64,000 nucleotides of DNA from Nothophaeocryptopus gaeumannii (taxonomy: Eukaryota; Ascomycota; Dothideomycetes; Mycosphaerellales; Mycosphaerellaceae): assembly GCA_031771865.1 (NCBI GenBank), contig JASISA010000019.1:124001-188000 (forward strand). Reading direction: 5' to 3'. The translations under genes were made by a program, and so were the position numbers. The stretch's first letter is position 1. Each line of letters opens with the position of its first letter. The notes beneath the pieces are model-generated. The model searched no databases and was not told the DNA's origin. It saw only the letters and a program-made list of their open reading frames with translations. Shown here one piece after another: positions 1-10,587 of the stretch.

Positions 1-3000
1 CCATCGACCTTGACCGTGCTCATCTTCTTAGCTCTCTTAATCTCATCATCACTGACACCAAGACTGTCACGCGGAATCCACACGACCGGGCGTCTGGCAC
101 GTAGCGCAGAGTGCTGGAAGGCATACCTGACCAGAACGTCGCGGTCCTCTGGACTCAGATCCTCGAGTTCATCCGCAAATCCACTAAAAAGTACGTCTCC
201 CACGGTATGCTGAGCTTCCGGATCTTCCGACCGTTCGTTCTCGCGCACTGGCTTGCCATCGGCGAGGTATCTCAATCGAGCGACAGCTTCGGGAGCGGCC
301 TTTTTCCATGCGTCTGACTTCCAGACTGGCTTGGATTCTGAGCGTTTATGCCAACCTGAGCCCTTCTGTCCGGATCGTGGGTTTTTCTCGCGAACCTCTG
401 GCGATTGGGAGCCCGACTTTCCCCATCGGCGACGCTTAGCCTGTCCCTTCTCCACGTCTCTACCATGATGGTCCACGTCATGCTCATCTCTTTCCTCTTC
501 CTCGAGCACATCTTGAATGTCTTGTTTGTCCTCGCTCTGGTTGAGTGGAGCGAACTTGCTGGCTTGCGCCTTAGCAAACGCCTCATCGCGAATGACAGCT
601 TCGTCTTCAAGGGTGATTGGCAGGTACTGGAATAACGGTTTGCAAGCCATGTTCATCAGCCATTGGAACACGATCGTGACAATCATAACGACGATCATGA
701 TGACTGCCTGGGGTATGCTGACAAGCTTATTGTGGGTGTCGGTCAGAGTGAAGAAGAGTCCGATCAAGCATAGTTCCAGAACATACAGACCAGTGAATAG
801 CTGATTGACCGCGACGGGGAAGAGCAAGCCGCCAGTATCGTGCCTGAATTGATAAACGTATAGAACGTTGTATCGATAGACAACCCAGAAAAGGCCAAAG
901 ATGAAGATCAGGAATACCAGAATTAAAGGTGAAATAACCGAGTAGATCAAACCGATCACGGCAAAGTTGGTGAAGGGCGGGAAGAACGTGCCCCACTGCA
1001 CATTATTCAGGACAGTCTGTCGTTTCCATTTCGCCCGCGCCGTGGAGTCGAGTAGAGGAGCGAGTAGAAACCATCCAAGAAGACTCGCAACCTGAACAAG
1101 TGCGGACGCTGAGTTCGACAGGGCCTGAACCGTCAAGTAGGAAAAGAAGTATGTCGACGCCTTGGGCAAGTTGGTGGCCAGAGTCCTGACGATGCTGCCG
1201 GGATCGCTGGCAAAATCCTGAAAGAAGGCTATCAGGCCTCCGGAAATCGTGACGACCAAGAAGACTTGAATGAACAAGAAAGCGAAGTACCAAGCCTGCA
1301 CTCCGAGTTCTCTGTCGTTTCCGGTTGCCACTCCTTGCTGTTTGATCAACAGTCGGAATATTATCGGCACAAGCAAGAGAATCAAACTCAGCAGTATGGG
1401 TGGTAGGACACCCTGAATAATACTGATGACAGCGTCCGGCGCGTCTGCCAGCCATGAAAGCCAGGGCACAACTTCTGCGAGCGTACCGACTTTGTTGACC
1501 AGCGATGTGAATGCGACTGGGATGGCGTAGAACACTATCAAGCCAGCGCAGACGAGGAGGACCAGTGTTGTGCGGAGGTAGCGCTCCCACCATTTGATCG
1601 ACAGATTGTCCCAGATCACGTCGTCAGGGCTTATTTCCACAAGCCTTGGAGCCATATGTTGCGGAATATGATGACTGAGAGACTGACAGCACATGTGAGC
1701 CGCCACTTGATGATTGAACTGAATGAAGGCCGAGTTCATGAGGGGGAATTTGTCAATGTCGTTCTGATCAGTTTCGATCTCCAGGTTGAGTCTGGCTAAT
1801 TCGCGGCGTAGATGATAAATCCGATCGACCTTCTTGCCGACAAGCGGGATGCCTGGGAACCAAGTTGGACTGAACAATGGTAAACGTATGGTCTCGCGGT
1901 CATTGGACTCCACGAAACGACGCCAATATGGCTCTTCGTCTTGATCTTCGTCCCATTCCTTGTCGTATGCGTCGGGATAAGGATAAGCCTCTTCATCATC
2001 GTGATGTCTCCAGAAAGCGAGCTTGTCAAACCAGCTGCCACTTTCATGTTGCTCGTTTCCTTGCTTCTCTGCTTCAGAGCGGAACGGAAATTCATCTTCT
2101 TCAGCTATGTGCGGCTGCGGAGAGGGCATTGCGAGCGACTCATCGTGATTTTTGAAGACATTCCATGACCTCTTCGTTGCCTTATGAGAAGTTGGCTCTT
2201 CGATCTCCATGCCTGCCTTTGGTTTCGAATCACCAGAAGGCCTCACGGTTCGGAAGGCGGAATTCCTAAGAGTCTCGTCGCTGGTGGGCGAGTCCCTCGT
2301 GCCATCTGTTGGTGAGTTTGCGTTGGGATGCCGAGTGTTACGCGGTCTTCTGTCGCTCGTGGATGGTCGGTGGTCCCCGTCTTGTTTATTGTGATGTAGT
2401 TGATTTAACTTTGTCTCCGCATTATTTGTGTAGGCATGTCCTCTAGCAGGTGTTGGAGGTGTTTGGTTGGCACTGGGGATGCGGTAGAGGGAATCGTCGG
2501 CAATGAAGCCACCGCCAATGCCACCGTCATTAACGGTCTTGGTGGCTCGGTTGAAGTCGTCGCCAGCCTTGTGGAAACCTGCATCTACGCCACCAACCAC
2601 CTTCTCTCCAAACTTGCCAAGGCCCTTTCCCACCTTTCCTATACCTTGTGTGACTGCGCCAAACGGATTACGCGAGCGCTTCTCGAAGGTTTGGTGCTGA
2701 CGACCTTCTTCATCGACGATATCCTGAACTCCTTGAGGCACTTCTTGGTGGTCCCCAGCACTGACTCCTTGTCCTTCAGCCATCTGCTCGGCAGCTGCAT
2801 CTTCTTCGGCCCGATTCTGCTGCTTCTCTTGTTTTGTCCTTTTGCTGCGACCCTCCTCTTTTCTCCGTTTCTTTTCCGCCTCTTCGTGCTTCTTACGGCA
2901 CTTTTTGATTAGGACCGTCTCAGCATCTTCCAAGTTCTTAGCTAACTTGTCTCGATACTCAACCTTATCCGCAAGCTCGTCGAAGTTTCGGTTGATCCAA

Positions 3001-3719
3001 ATATTTCTGATACCGCCGGGGAACACATCGTAGAGCCCAGACAGGGCTTCCATGGTCAGCCATTTGTCCGGTATGCCAGTAACAAGCACGGTGGTGGCTG
3101 ATGCTCGGATTCTATGTTGTGGGCTTGTCAGGTAGGCCTGTCTCACACGAATGTAGCCGCGTAATTCCTTAAATGAGACGTAGAGCACCCATCCGATGAA
3201 GATAATGGCCAGGATACAATGCGCCCATAGTGCGTGGCCGAAGGATGGTCCAATGTTGGAAATAGACAAACGATCTAATCCTGTTGCCGTGCCTTTGCCA
3301 GAGTGATTGACAGGGAGCAGGATGGGCAGCAGGAGAAGCGCGGCTGGGATGAAAATCTTTAGCAGCATGCGCAGATACCGCAGAAAGAAGTAGGCGTCGA
3401 GACCGCATTTCTGGATCAAGACCAGGTTGGTGGTGGTGAAGAGTGGGTAGAGCCATCCGATGATGCCTCGTGGCGGCGGCGGAACGCGTTCTCGTTCGGG
3501 GACCAGGTACGATCGCGGACGGTAGATTCTCGACAGACGCAGCCTCAGGATCACGAAGACTAGCAACTGAAGGCCCAACGAGGCAAACGATGCGGCCAGA
3601 GATGCTATCAACGTCCCCACAGTCTGCTCCTCGTTGTTGAGTGCGGCGCCGGACCCGCAGTTCAGCAGGCCCAGAATTCCTTTGGAGCAAGTCCCCGTGG
3701 GCGCAGGGGGGCTGCTCAT
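1..3719 (-). CDS. CSC1/OSCA-type (DUF221) stress-gated cation channel, 3' end outside window
   Basis: One intronless frame runs from the ATG at 3719 off the left edge (1239 codons visible). Residues about 33-55, 100-127 and 150-172 are hydrophobic helices, as in the N-terminal part of the Phm7/Rsn1/Csc1 family. A cytosolic RRM-like segment follows from about 205 ('VTGIPDKW'). A long charged, low-complexity insert occupies roughly 260-590. The family's multi-helix channel domain lies at about 715-1027, and a hydrophilic C-tail ends with 'VVWIPRDSLGVSDDEI', which resembles the Phm7-type C-terminal extension. Known members are calcium-permeable, osmotically gated cation channels of plasma membrane or ER; that role here is inferred. 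The start is the first ATG after the divergent intergenic region. The stop codon lies beyond position 1. Confidence 0.9.
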   Translation of the reverse strand, partial: MSSPPAPTGTCSKGILGLLNCGSGAALNNEEQTVGTLIASLAASFASLGLQLLVFVILRLRLSRIYRPRSYLVPERERVPPPPRGIIGWLYPLFTTTNLVLIQKCGLDAYFFLRYLRMLLKIFIPAALLLLPILLPVNHSGKGTATGLDRLSISNIGPSFGHALWAHCILAIIFIGWVLYVSFKELRGYIRVRQAYLTSPQHRIRASATTVLVTGIPDKWLTMEALSGLYDVFPGGIRNIWINRNFDELADKVEYRDKLAKNLEDAETVLIKKCRKKHEEAEKKRRKEEGRSKRTKQEKQQNRAEEDAAAEQMAEGQGVSAGDHQEVPQGVQDIVDEEGRQHQTFEKRSRNPFGAVTQGIGKVGKGLGKFGEKVVGGVDAGFHKAGDDFNRATKTVNDGGIGGGFIADDSLYRIPSANQTPPTPARGHAYTNNAETKLNQLHHNKQDGDHRPSTSDRRPRNTRHPNANSPTDGTRDSPTSDETLRNSAFRTVRPSGDSKPKAGMEIEEPTSHKATKRSWNVFKNHDESLAMPSPQPHIAEEDEFPFRSEAEKQGNEQHESGSWFDKLAFWRHHDDEEAYPYPDAYDKEWDEDQDEEPYWRRFVESNDRETIRLPLFSPTWFPGIPLVGKKVDRIYHLRRELARLNLEIETDQNDIDKFPLMNSAFIQFNHQVAAHMCCQSLSHHIPQHMAPRLVEISPDDVIWDNLSIKWWERYLRTTLVLLVCAGLIVFYAIPVAFTSLVNKVGTLAEVVPWLSWLADAPDAVISIIQGVLPPILLSLILLLVPIIFRLLIKQQGVATGNDRELGVQAWYFAFLFIQVFLVVTISGGLIAFFQDFASDPGSIVRTLATNLPKASTYFFSYLTVQALSNSASALVQVASLLGWFLLAPLLDSTARAKWKRQTVLNNVQWGTFFPPFTNFAVIGLIYSVISPLILVFLIFIFGLFWVVYRYNVLYVYQFRHDTGGLLFPVAVNQLFTGLYVLELCLIGLFFTLTDTHNKLVSIPQAVIMIVVMIVTIVFQWLMNMACKPLFQYLPITLEDEAVIRDEAFAKAQASKFAPLNQSEDKQDIQDVLEEEERDEHDVDHHGRDVEKGQAKRRRWGKSGSQSPEVREKNPRSGQKGSGWHKRSESKPVWKSDAWKKAAPEAVARLRYLADGKPVRENERSEDPEAQHTVGDVLFSGFADELEDLSPEDRDVLVRYAFQHSALRARRPVVWIPRDSLGVSDDEIKRAKKMSTVKVD

Positions 3720-4873
3720 GGTGGTGGTGGATGCTGGATGCTGGATCGCGGACTCAGGTCCCTCAGTAGGTCTGCATTGGTAGGAGATGTTCGCGACGAC
3801 GATGCTGCTGAAGTTTGTGCATGTGGACCTGGGGAAGTGATATTATTCTCCAAGCAACGGTGAAGGGGAAAAGGTGCCAGCAGTCGCGCTTGCTCGTTGC
3901 CGCACAGTTGCAGTTGCAGTTGTTTCAGCGAGATCCAAAGGCGCGGCCCGCGTCCCTGCTTTCTGCTGGCGCCCCTGGCAATGGTGACGTCGGCGACGAT
4001 CGCAGCATTGAACACTGCAAGGTTGCTGCCAAGGCCGTGGAAAGCGTTCCCCACTTCACTTCAACCATACTTCCACAACCAAGACCAAAACCAAGACCCG
4101 AACCATGACCATGCAACTCATACCTCGTGCTCGGAGTACTGCCACCTACATGGATGCTCACATGTACTGTCTACATATGAAACATCTTCTCCATCGCCCT
4201 CCATGGCCTTCACTGTCAACTGATATGGACGGCAGTGAGCCCTGCTGGAGGCCATTGACATCTCCGCCGTTCACGCATCGTCTTTGGGCCCAACTATTCT
4301 CCATGGCTTCAAACTCTTTCAAGCGCAAGGAGAGCCTCACCAGCGACCCGGCTGTACTCCTCAGAAGTCACGTATTGTCTCTGCCTGCCAATTGTACTCC
4401 GTGCTGTCCAGCTCCCACCTATGGACGTGAGAGGCAGTATATCTCGCGCATGTTGCACCGATGATCGGCTAAAGCTGGTTGGTGAGCCGGTCAGCAATAT
4501 CACTCTCATTGTCCAGACTTCACACGCAGGAGTCTCACGTGTTAGCATGTGATCGGCTCAAGGCATCATGTGGTGCATCCTCTTAGACTTGTAATCCACA
4601 TCATTGACAAGTCTCGGCTCTTGCTGCCATCAATATCTTGCGTGACTGTGCACTGTACTACGCAAGATACACTCATCAACTAGGGACAAGCCCCGTCTGG
4701 CTCGCAGCGCACTTCTATAACGACTGTTGGGGCATCCGTCCTGCTACGATCACAGACGTGTCTGATCTGTCACAAGCTGGCGCAAGAGATTTCCCACAAC
4801 CGACAGCCAAGTTTCCAAAAAACAGTTCCTTCGAAGTCGCTGCCGAAGCACAAAGCAACCACATAGACCCGGA
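3720..4873. other. Divergent intergenic region, 1.15 kb
   Basis: This stretch separates the channel gene and the protease gene, which are transcribed away from each other, so it should hold both promoters. Only short, mutually overlapping open frames without recognisable domains are present. A purine-rich run of 'CCAAGACC'-like units lies near 4075-4110. I see no RNA gene or repeat of note. Confidence 0.5.
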
Positions 4874-6182
4874 ATGGCGCTGATTCTATTGTTCGCCATC
4901 GCATTATTGCTTCCCTTGCACGCCAGTGCTTGCTCCCCGAGAAACTTTACCCTTCAACCTGATCACAGACACTCGCTTTCGAAGAGATGGTACGGTATGA
5001 AAGAGCTTCCCGAAGGCCAAAACTACGAGTCGCCTTATATCTATCCTTGGCCCGTCACGTGCCAGAACCCCTACATCCAACCCGTTCGCTATTGCTGGAA
5101 AGATGCCAGATCCTACAAGAACTTAGGCCCAATTGTGGATGCCGCCATTGCTCGTTTTGCTCCGGCCATGTCCAATGGTAAGGACAAGATCTCTGCGCTA
5201 GCTTTTATGCTAGATCCAGGCTGCCAAGGGAAGGACGATTGCATCTGCAGTAATCTCCCCATCGACTCCATGGACGCTCTGCAGATTTCCGATGAGACGA
5301 AAGACGGCGACGACGAATGGAACGATGGGCCTCACTGCCAGACCGTATCCACCACTGGTTACAAATACGTTCCAAAAGGCGAGCCGGACGCACCATTCCG
5401 CCACTTTCTGAAATTCTGCGGTTATGATCCGCATGACAGAAATCGCCAGTTTGAGAAGGCGGTTCTGATCATGATGCACGAATTAGGTGTGTTATAGTGA
5501 GATATCGCAAATTATCATACACAAATACTGACACGTTCCAGCTCACGTCCTTGGCCTGCACCATGGGCATCAACGCGGAGACCGAGGCAATTACCTCTGG
5601 GTCAAGATGAAGAATCTATTAGGCTACGACGAAGCAGTGCAAATGGCCGACCTGGATCCCGAAGACTTCTTCTCGGACGAAGATGATCCAAACGTGAAGA
5701 TCAAATGGGTCTATCAGGAAGGCGACTATGCTCAGGCATACTGGCCAAACGCAGTCGATTATGTGAAGTTGAATACGTGGAATGATCCGACGAGCGACAA
5801 GAAGATGATGGTCGATGCATCAGAATTCTCGAAACAGTTCGACTATGACAGTATCACTATATACAGTTCAGAGCAGGGTTCTTCGACAAAGGGTAAGAAG
5901 ATCATCTGGCGAAAAGACAATAATCAGCCTGTCTATATGGGTGGAGACCCGGACCCTGCAAAGGCGGGCTTGTCAGCCGGTGACATAGCACGCTTCTGTC
6001 AGCTGTATCCTGCCCATACAGAGCCCGGCGAAGCTGCGAAGAAAGGTGACACCTGGGGAGCTTCGGAGGACGACGCCGGTGCTGGACCGTCTCGACTCAA
6101 GGTCAGGATCCGAGGGATCCTACACAGCGTCTTGACGCCCAGCGGGAGGAAGCGACAGAGGCAAAAGAGAGACGAGCTGTGA
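4874..6182 (+). CDS. Secreted astacin-like (M12A) zinc metalloprotease with altered Met-turn
   Basis: Two exons, 4874-5486 and 5542-6182, are joined by a 55-nt intron (GTGTGT donor, CTGAC branch point near 5528, CAG acceptor), giving 417 residues. The first about 20 residues form a signal peptide ending near 'HASACS', so the product is probably secreted. The intron falls inside the zinc site: joining the exons gives HELAHVLGLHHGHQRGDR, a full match to HExxHxxGxxHxxxRxDR of astacins, with three His ligands and the catalytic Glu. The downstream Met-turn, normally S-x-M-x-Y, reads SITIYS: the zinc-proximal Tyr is kept but Met is Thr. The C-terminal 40 residues are basic and low in complexity. 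Fungal members are secreted proteases of unknown substrate. Activity is uncertain because of the Met-turn change. Confidence 0.8.
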
Positions 6183-6278
6183 TAGCAGCGTTTCTATTAG
6201 TCTTTGAGCAATTTGGTAAGTACACCATCAGGCCCTGCTCCCGCGAAGGCCTGCGGTAAGAAGCTCTGTTGCCCCAAA

Positions 6279-7193
6279 TCACTTCAACTCCACCTCCACA
6301 ACACTCCCGCAAAACTCTCCCATCTTCCCCGCACAAGCCACATACAATCTCGTATCATCCTTACTTACTGCCAACGCCGTCGGCTCTTCAAAAGCTCCAT
6401 ATCCCTCCCCGCCTCCCGCGAGCAATTCCTGCTTCCCGTCCTTCCCAATCTTGAATATACTGTTCGAATGCACAGCCACATACGCATTTCCCTCTGAATC
6501 CATATCAAAATCATCACACGTACCGTCCACTCCCTCCTTTCCCGGATTTCTAAGCAGAGCCTCCACTTCCCCTACCACATTTCCTTCATTGTCGATTTGA
6601 ACCCGACAAAATAGTTCGTTGGCGGAATTCGTGAAATAAAAGAACCCGTTTTTGATTGCGCATCCATTCGCTCCACAGGGAACTTTCTTCGGATCGTCAC
6701 TCTTCCCCATCGTCTCTGCGTGGTCCAGTACAATATCACACTTCCCGGTTTGGGTGTTTACGCGAACGATTTTCCCCTCGAGCGACTCGACTCCGAGGAT
6801 TATGTGCGGGTTTGAGGGGAGGGCGGACATGCCGTTTATGAATTCTACGATGCTTGCGTCGATTGTCTTCGTCACGGTAGCTGCTTTTAGACCTTTGGAA
6901 AGGTCCACCAGCCATACCTTGAAGGCATTATCGTCGAAGCGAAAGGGTTTACTCTTGGGACCACCGGCGACTGCGAAGATTTCTGGGGCGACTTCGACGA
7001 TGCCGGTCAATGCGGAGGCACCAGGGAGTTGAGCAATCAGGTGTGGCTCTGCATTGGGTATATTGGGGTCCAGAGAGTAGAGAGAGGCTTCGCGGAAGGT
7101 TGTGAGGAGGAGGGTGCCGTCTGAGCGGATCAGGATGTTCTCTATGAAGGTTTGGGTTGGGAATTCGTAGATTTTGCGAGTGGAGGGAGCCAT
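6279..7193 (-). CDS. SMP-30/gluconolactonase-like six-bladed beta-propeller protein
   Basis: A single exon encodes 304 residues from the ATG at 7193 ('MAPSTRKIYEFP'). The open frame continues upstream to an ATG at 7313, but that extension is low in complexity and covers a GA repeat, so the shorter start is preferred. Repeated blades with hydrophobic strands and motifs such as 'NGMSALPSNPHIILG', 'GANGCAIKNGFFYFTNS' and 'DDFDMDSEGNAYVAVHSN' match the fungal SMP-30-like propeller family. Known relatives are lactonases or strictosidine-synthase-like hydrolases, but many fungal members have no proven substrate. No signal peptide is seen with the short start. The 3' end lies 97 bp from the convergent protease gene. 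Confidence 0.75.
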   Translation of the reverse strand: MAPSTRKIYEFPTQTFIENILIRSDGTLLLTTFREASLYSLDPNIPNAEPHLIAQLPGASALTGIVEVAPEIFAVAGGPKSKPFRFDDNAFKVWLVDLSKGLKAATVTKTIDASIVEFINGMSALPSNPHIILGVESLEGKIVRVNTQTGKCDIVLDHAETMGKSDDPKKVPCGANGCAIKNGFFYFTNSANELFCRVQIDNEGNVVGEVEALLRNPGKEGVDGTCDDFDMDSEGNAYVAVHSNSIFKIGKDGKQELLAGGGEGYGAFEEPTALAVSKDDTRLYVACAGKMGEFCGSVVEVELK

Positions 7194-7223
7194 TGTGTCA
7201 CAAATATGAGCTTGATGTAAGTA

Positions 7224-7237
7224 AGAGAGAGAGAGAG
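7224..7237. repeat. (AG)7 microsatellite
   Basis: Fourteen bases of perfect AG dinucleotide lie just upstream of the start of the SMP-30-like gene, probably in its 5' leader. Confidence 0.85.
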
Positions 7238-7620
7238 GCGGTTGTTTGTAGGATGATGTGTGATTAATGTATGAACCATAGCTGAACTCTATGCCCCGGT
7301 TCAGTGGCTCCACATACCTTCCTATTGTGGTTAGTACGAAACAGGTGAGCAGGTACGTCTGAGGGCTTGGTCGGTTGAGTGGTAGTTGCGATTATTCGAC
7401 TTCAGCTGAGGAAATTACACGCTTTTGTGACATTCGAGTGAGACACAAAGGTTCCTCGCAGGGTAATCTGAGGCAAACACCGTGCCTGGAGGTCTGGCTT
7501 GGCGTTGCGCAGCCTGCCGCAGCTGCCTTGAATCCTCCAGCTGTAGATCATGCTACAGCAAACAACATCAACTTCGACTCGACATTCTGCTTCTTCCAAA
7601 TGACCAACTCTTAACAATCA

Positions 7621-8619
7621 ATGTACATCCACCTCTCCCTACGTACCTTCATGAAACGGAAAGCCTCAACAATGGCCGGCTCAGCGCCAACACTCCTCAA
7701 GCCGGAACTCGAGACGCAGGTCACAGACGCCTCGCTGTCAATCTGCAATCACCAATCCCAATGCCCTCTCTTCAACAAACTCTCCGCCGAACTCAGAAAC
7801 ACCATATTTGAACTCGCCACCCTCCCCTTCGACGACCTAAAGAACAAGTACAAAGAAACCGACTTCTGGTATCGACCCGGCCACCACGCCAAATCGAAGC
7901 ACTCAACAGGTTTGTTACTCACATGCCGCCGTATCTGGCTAGAGACAAACAGTCTCCCCATCCGCAACGCCCGCCCGGCATTCTGGTTCAAAGACGAGGA
8001 CCGCCGTCCACAATGGACGAAAGAGGTCCAGAACCCGAGTTCTCGCGTCCGGAGGCTGCGGAACTCGTCTCGTCGCGGTCATCCATTTGAGCAGACCGAG
8101 GAGAAACGCCTCATCAATTTTTTCACATCCCTCACGCCCGCAAACACCTCCAATCTGCAGGTCGTGCAATTCTTCACGCAAATGTATTGGTTAGAAGGAG
8201 ATAACATGATGATGTTTCTCAATCGCTTGCGCGGGGAGATTACGTGGCCGGAGACGGTGGTGTTCACGATAAAGTATACGGATTGGTGGCTCTGGGAGAA
8301 CGACCAACCCTTACGGATGGAGGAATCATGGATCGAGAGATTATTGAGAAACAACAATTTCAAGGGAAAGGGGACAAAGGTTTTTCGATTGGAGTTGGAG
8401 ATGATTGGGCCGAGGGTGCAACAGCTTATGCCGATTATTGAGAGGGTGAAGACGAAATGTAAGGATGTTGGGAAATGGAAGGTGGATCGGGGATCGGGGA
8501 AGCAGGTGGCGGAGTGGGAGGGTCCGACGAATATTGGTGACGGGAGGAGACACCCGTATATGAATTTGGAGAGGTTGGAGTATAAGGTGTTTGAGCTGGT
8601 TTGGAGGCATCATGAATGA
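7621..8619 (+). CDS. Fungal F-box-like/DUF7730-like protein
   Basis: A single exon encodes up to 332 residues. The start may be at codon 1, 11 or 18; no site is clearly better. Residues about 48-66 ('CPLFNKLSAELRNTIFELA') match the 'LPAELRNxIYEL' opening of a very large family of uncharacterised ascomycete proteins distantly related to F-box proteins. The following 'GLLLTCRRIWLETNSLP' is the second family signature ('LLxTCRxIxxEA'). The rest is a mixed alpha/beta region without catalytic motifs. No signal peptide or membrane segment is visible. By analogy it might be an adaptor in protein turnover, but there is no direct evidence. The base composition resembles its neighbours. Confidence 0.7.
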   Translation: MYIHLSLRTFMKRKASTMAGSAPTLLKPELETQVTDASLSICNHQSQCPLFNKLSAELRNTIFELATLPFDDLKNKYKETDFWYRPGHHAKSKHSTGLLLTCRRIWLETNSLPIRNARPAFWFKDEDRRPQWTKEVQNPSSRVRRLRNSSRRGHPFEQTEEKRLINFFTSLTPANTSNLQVVQFFTQMYWLEGDNMMMFLNRLRGEITWPETVVFTIKYTDWWLWENDQPLRMEESWIERLLRNNNFKGKGTKVFRLELEMIGPRVQQLMPIIERVKTKCKDVGKWKVDRGSGKQVAEWEGPTNIGDGRRHPYMNLERLEYKVFELVWRHHE

Positions 8620-9366
8620 GGGCGGAATAGGTACCATCCTTGATGTTTAGAGCGCCCTTGGGAGCTCGCCGACTGATAGCCATCGCTTTGCGGGCTTGTG
8701 ACCAAAGTTAGCATTGGTATTGGAAGCTGGATAAGCAGCGATGCCTGTGACCCATGATAAGCAAAGCAGTACCAGGGGTTTCATCGTGCGAAGGTGAGAG
8801 AGGCTAGACTGTGGTGCTTCGTGATGTGAATTGGCTTCTTCTGGCGCTTGTTATCGAAGATTGGCTACAGTTTCAGTGAGTGGTGTACAAATACATAGAG
8901 CTGGCCGAGCAGCTTAAGTACCCTGCAATGTGTCGCCTCTGTGTTTCGCTTCGCGTGCACGTCACGCACCTAAGGCGGGCGATTGAGTTGATGCTAGAAC
9001 GTGTGCTCGATGGAAAGAAGCGAATATCAGGAGCTGGTCGACGTCTACCTTTGCCATGCTGAGGGAGCTGATGGCTTAGCTTCATGACTTTGGTGTACGA
9101 GCCCATGGCACGAGATGTTGAAGCGCACATGCCGCTGGCGACGTGAGACCGTGGCCTACATGAGCATTCAGCTGGGACAGAGAGCGGTGGAGGATCACAT
9201 GCTGAGCAGTTGCAAAGTTGATCGTCAAACGGGAAAAAAAGGTAAGAATAATAGGTAGCAATGAGAACTTTCATTCGTGCAGCTGCAGCCTGTTGCGCCG
9301 CGCTATGCTCGTGAAGTCCTTCATTATGCCGCTAACACATGCGCCGTACATGTCGTGATCATGCAC
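8620..9366. other. Intergenic region, convergent, 747 bp
   Basis: This lies between the 3' ends of the F-box-like gene and RPS22. It holds only short overlapping open frames with no recognisable domain, and no RNA gene or strong repeat. The 3' untranslated regions of both genes are expected here. Confidence 0.5.
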
Positions 9367-10056
9367 CTAGTAGAAAAACCCTATGATCTTGCCGGCAACG
9401 TGCTTTCTCCTGGCCTCCTCGTGGTCCATGATACCGGCAGAGGTGGTGAGGACGATGTAACCGAACTGACGCGATGGGAGAAGCTTGACGACCCACTTCT
9501 CCATGTCACGAAGCTGGACGTTGTAGCGTGGGGAAATGACACCGGTCTTGTTGAGGCTGAGAGATAGTCAGATGGGTGTCAAGGGATATCGACATGACTT
9601 TATCACTTACCGGCCGTTGAGCTGGATGACGATCTTGCCGTTGCGGTGGTCGTCGACCTCCTCGAACTCGCCGATATAGCCTGAGAACAACTGTCAGTGA
9701 TTGTTGCGAAGAATTAAAAGTGCCTCTTCAGCCGATGGATCCAAGGACATGTAAGATCTTCGCCAATATCTCAATCTTCCGAGCACTTAAAGGGCACAGG
9801 TCTTAGGAGCAAAGAAACCATAGCCTAGTTATCAACCCGGTATCCCATATGCATCGATCTTTCAATGTCCGTATCCTCCTCTAGCGCTGAATTCGAGGCA
9901 CTCGAGCATCGCGGCAGACTTACCGTGCTTCTGCATGACCTGGAGAAATTTGACAATGACCTTGGAGGATGGGCGGATCATAACCTGGCGCTTGCCGGTC
10001 TTCTCGGCGTTGTTGATGGCGTTGAGCGCATCGTTGAGGACGGAAGTCTTGACCAT
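9367..10056 (-). CDS. RPS22: 40S ribosomal protein S22 / uS8 (S15A)
   Basis: Three exons, 10056-9924, 9680-9611 and 9556-9367, give 130 residues, exactly the usual length. Introns are 243 nt (9681-9923) and 54 nt (9557-9610), both with GTAAG donors. Landmarks are 'VLNDALNAINNAEKTGKRQV', 'KVIVKFLQVMQKHGYIGEF', 'DDHRNGKIVIQLNGRLNK', and the C-terminus 'GIMDHEEARRKHVAGK' followed by IIGFFY, all hallmarks of eukaryotic uS8. It binds the 18S rRNA central domain in the small subunit. It is divergent from TCTP across about 530 bp, and a leader intron is likely upstream. Conservation leaves little doubt about identity. Confidence 0.97.
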
Positions 10057-10587
10057 TCTGGCGGTAGTGGGAGGGAGATTCTCAAGGCGCGAGGTGCGGC
10101 GTGAGGTGTCTGTATGGGAATACTCAATCAGCTTCAGGAGCCATTTCGAGAGCGCAAAGAGTGCCCTTCGGTGCGTGACCGACTTGGGTTCTTCAGCTCG
10201 GTCTATCGAAGGCCAGCGGTGTCATTGCGGTGCGCACAATGATCGCTGGCCTCTGGCAACCTGAAGGGCACGTCGAATCCATGAACCTACCTCGAGGGAG
10301 TGTGTGGTGAGCGGCGAGCTAGGTGTAGCGTTGAATGTGCAGCTGTTGCAGAGACGAAGTTGAACTAGAACTTTTCGCGGTGTGGGCTTCTTGGCGTAAG
10401 TGCACGGACTGCTTTACGATCCATACATGTTACCCTCGAGATCTAAGATGCCCCGCCAATCCAGTCCAGAAAAGTCTCCATTTTTCTGCTATTGACCTCG
10501 CCGACGACCACAGCACTCTTTACAAGTCCGAAAACAACATCTTGCCTCTTCTTGGACCTCTGGCAGTCTCCGCCCACCACCGCCAAC
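10057..10587. promoter_or_regulatory. Bidirectional promoter region between RPS22 and TCTP, with probable RPS22 leader intron
   Basis: 531 bp separate two highly conserved translation-related genes transcribed in opposite directions. On the minus strand a GTAGGT donor at about 10290 and a CAG acceptor at about 10110, preceded by a GCTGAT branch-like site, predict a 181-nt intron in the RPS22 5' leader. Leader introns are common in fungal ribosomal-protein genes. No TATA box stands out. Confidence 0.45.

Noticed and set aside
7360..7430. 'GGTTGAGTGGTAG' resembling a tRNA A-box
   Set aside because: No B-box or pairing acceptor stem; chance match.
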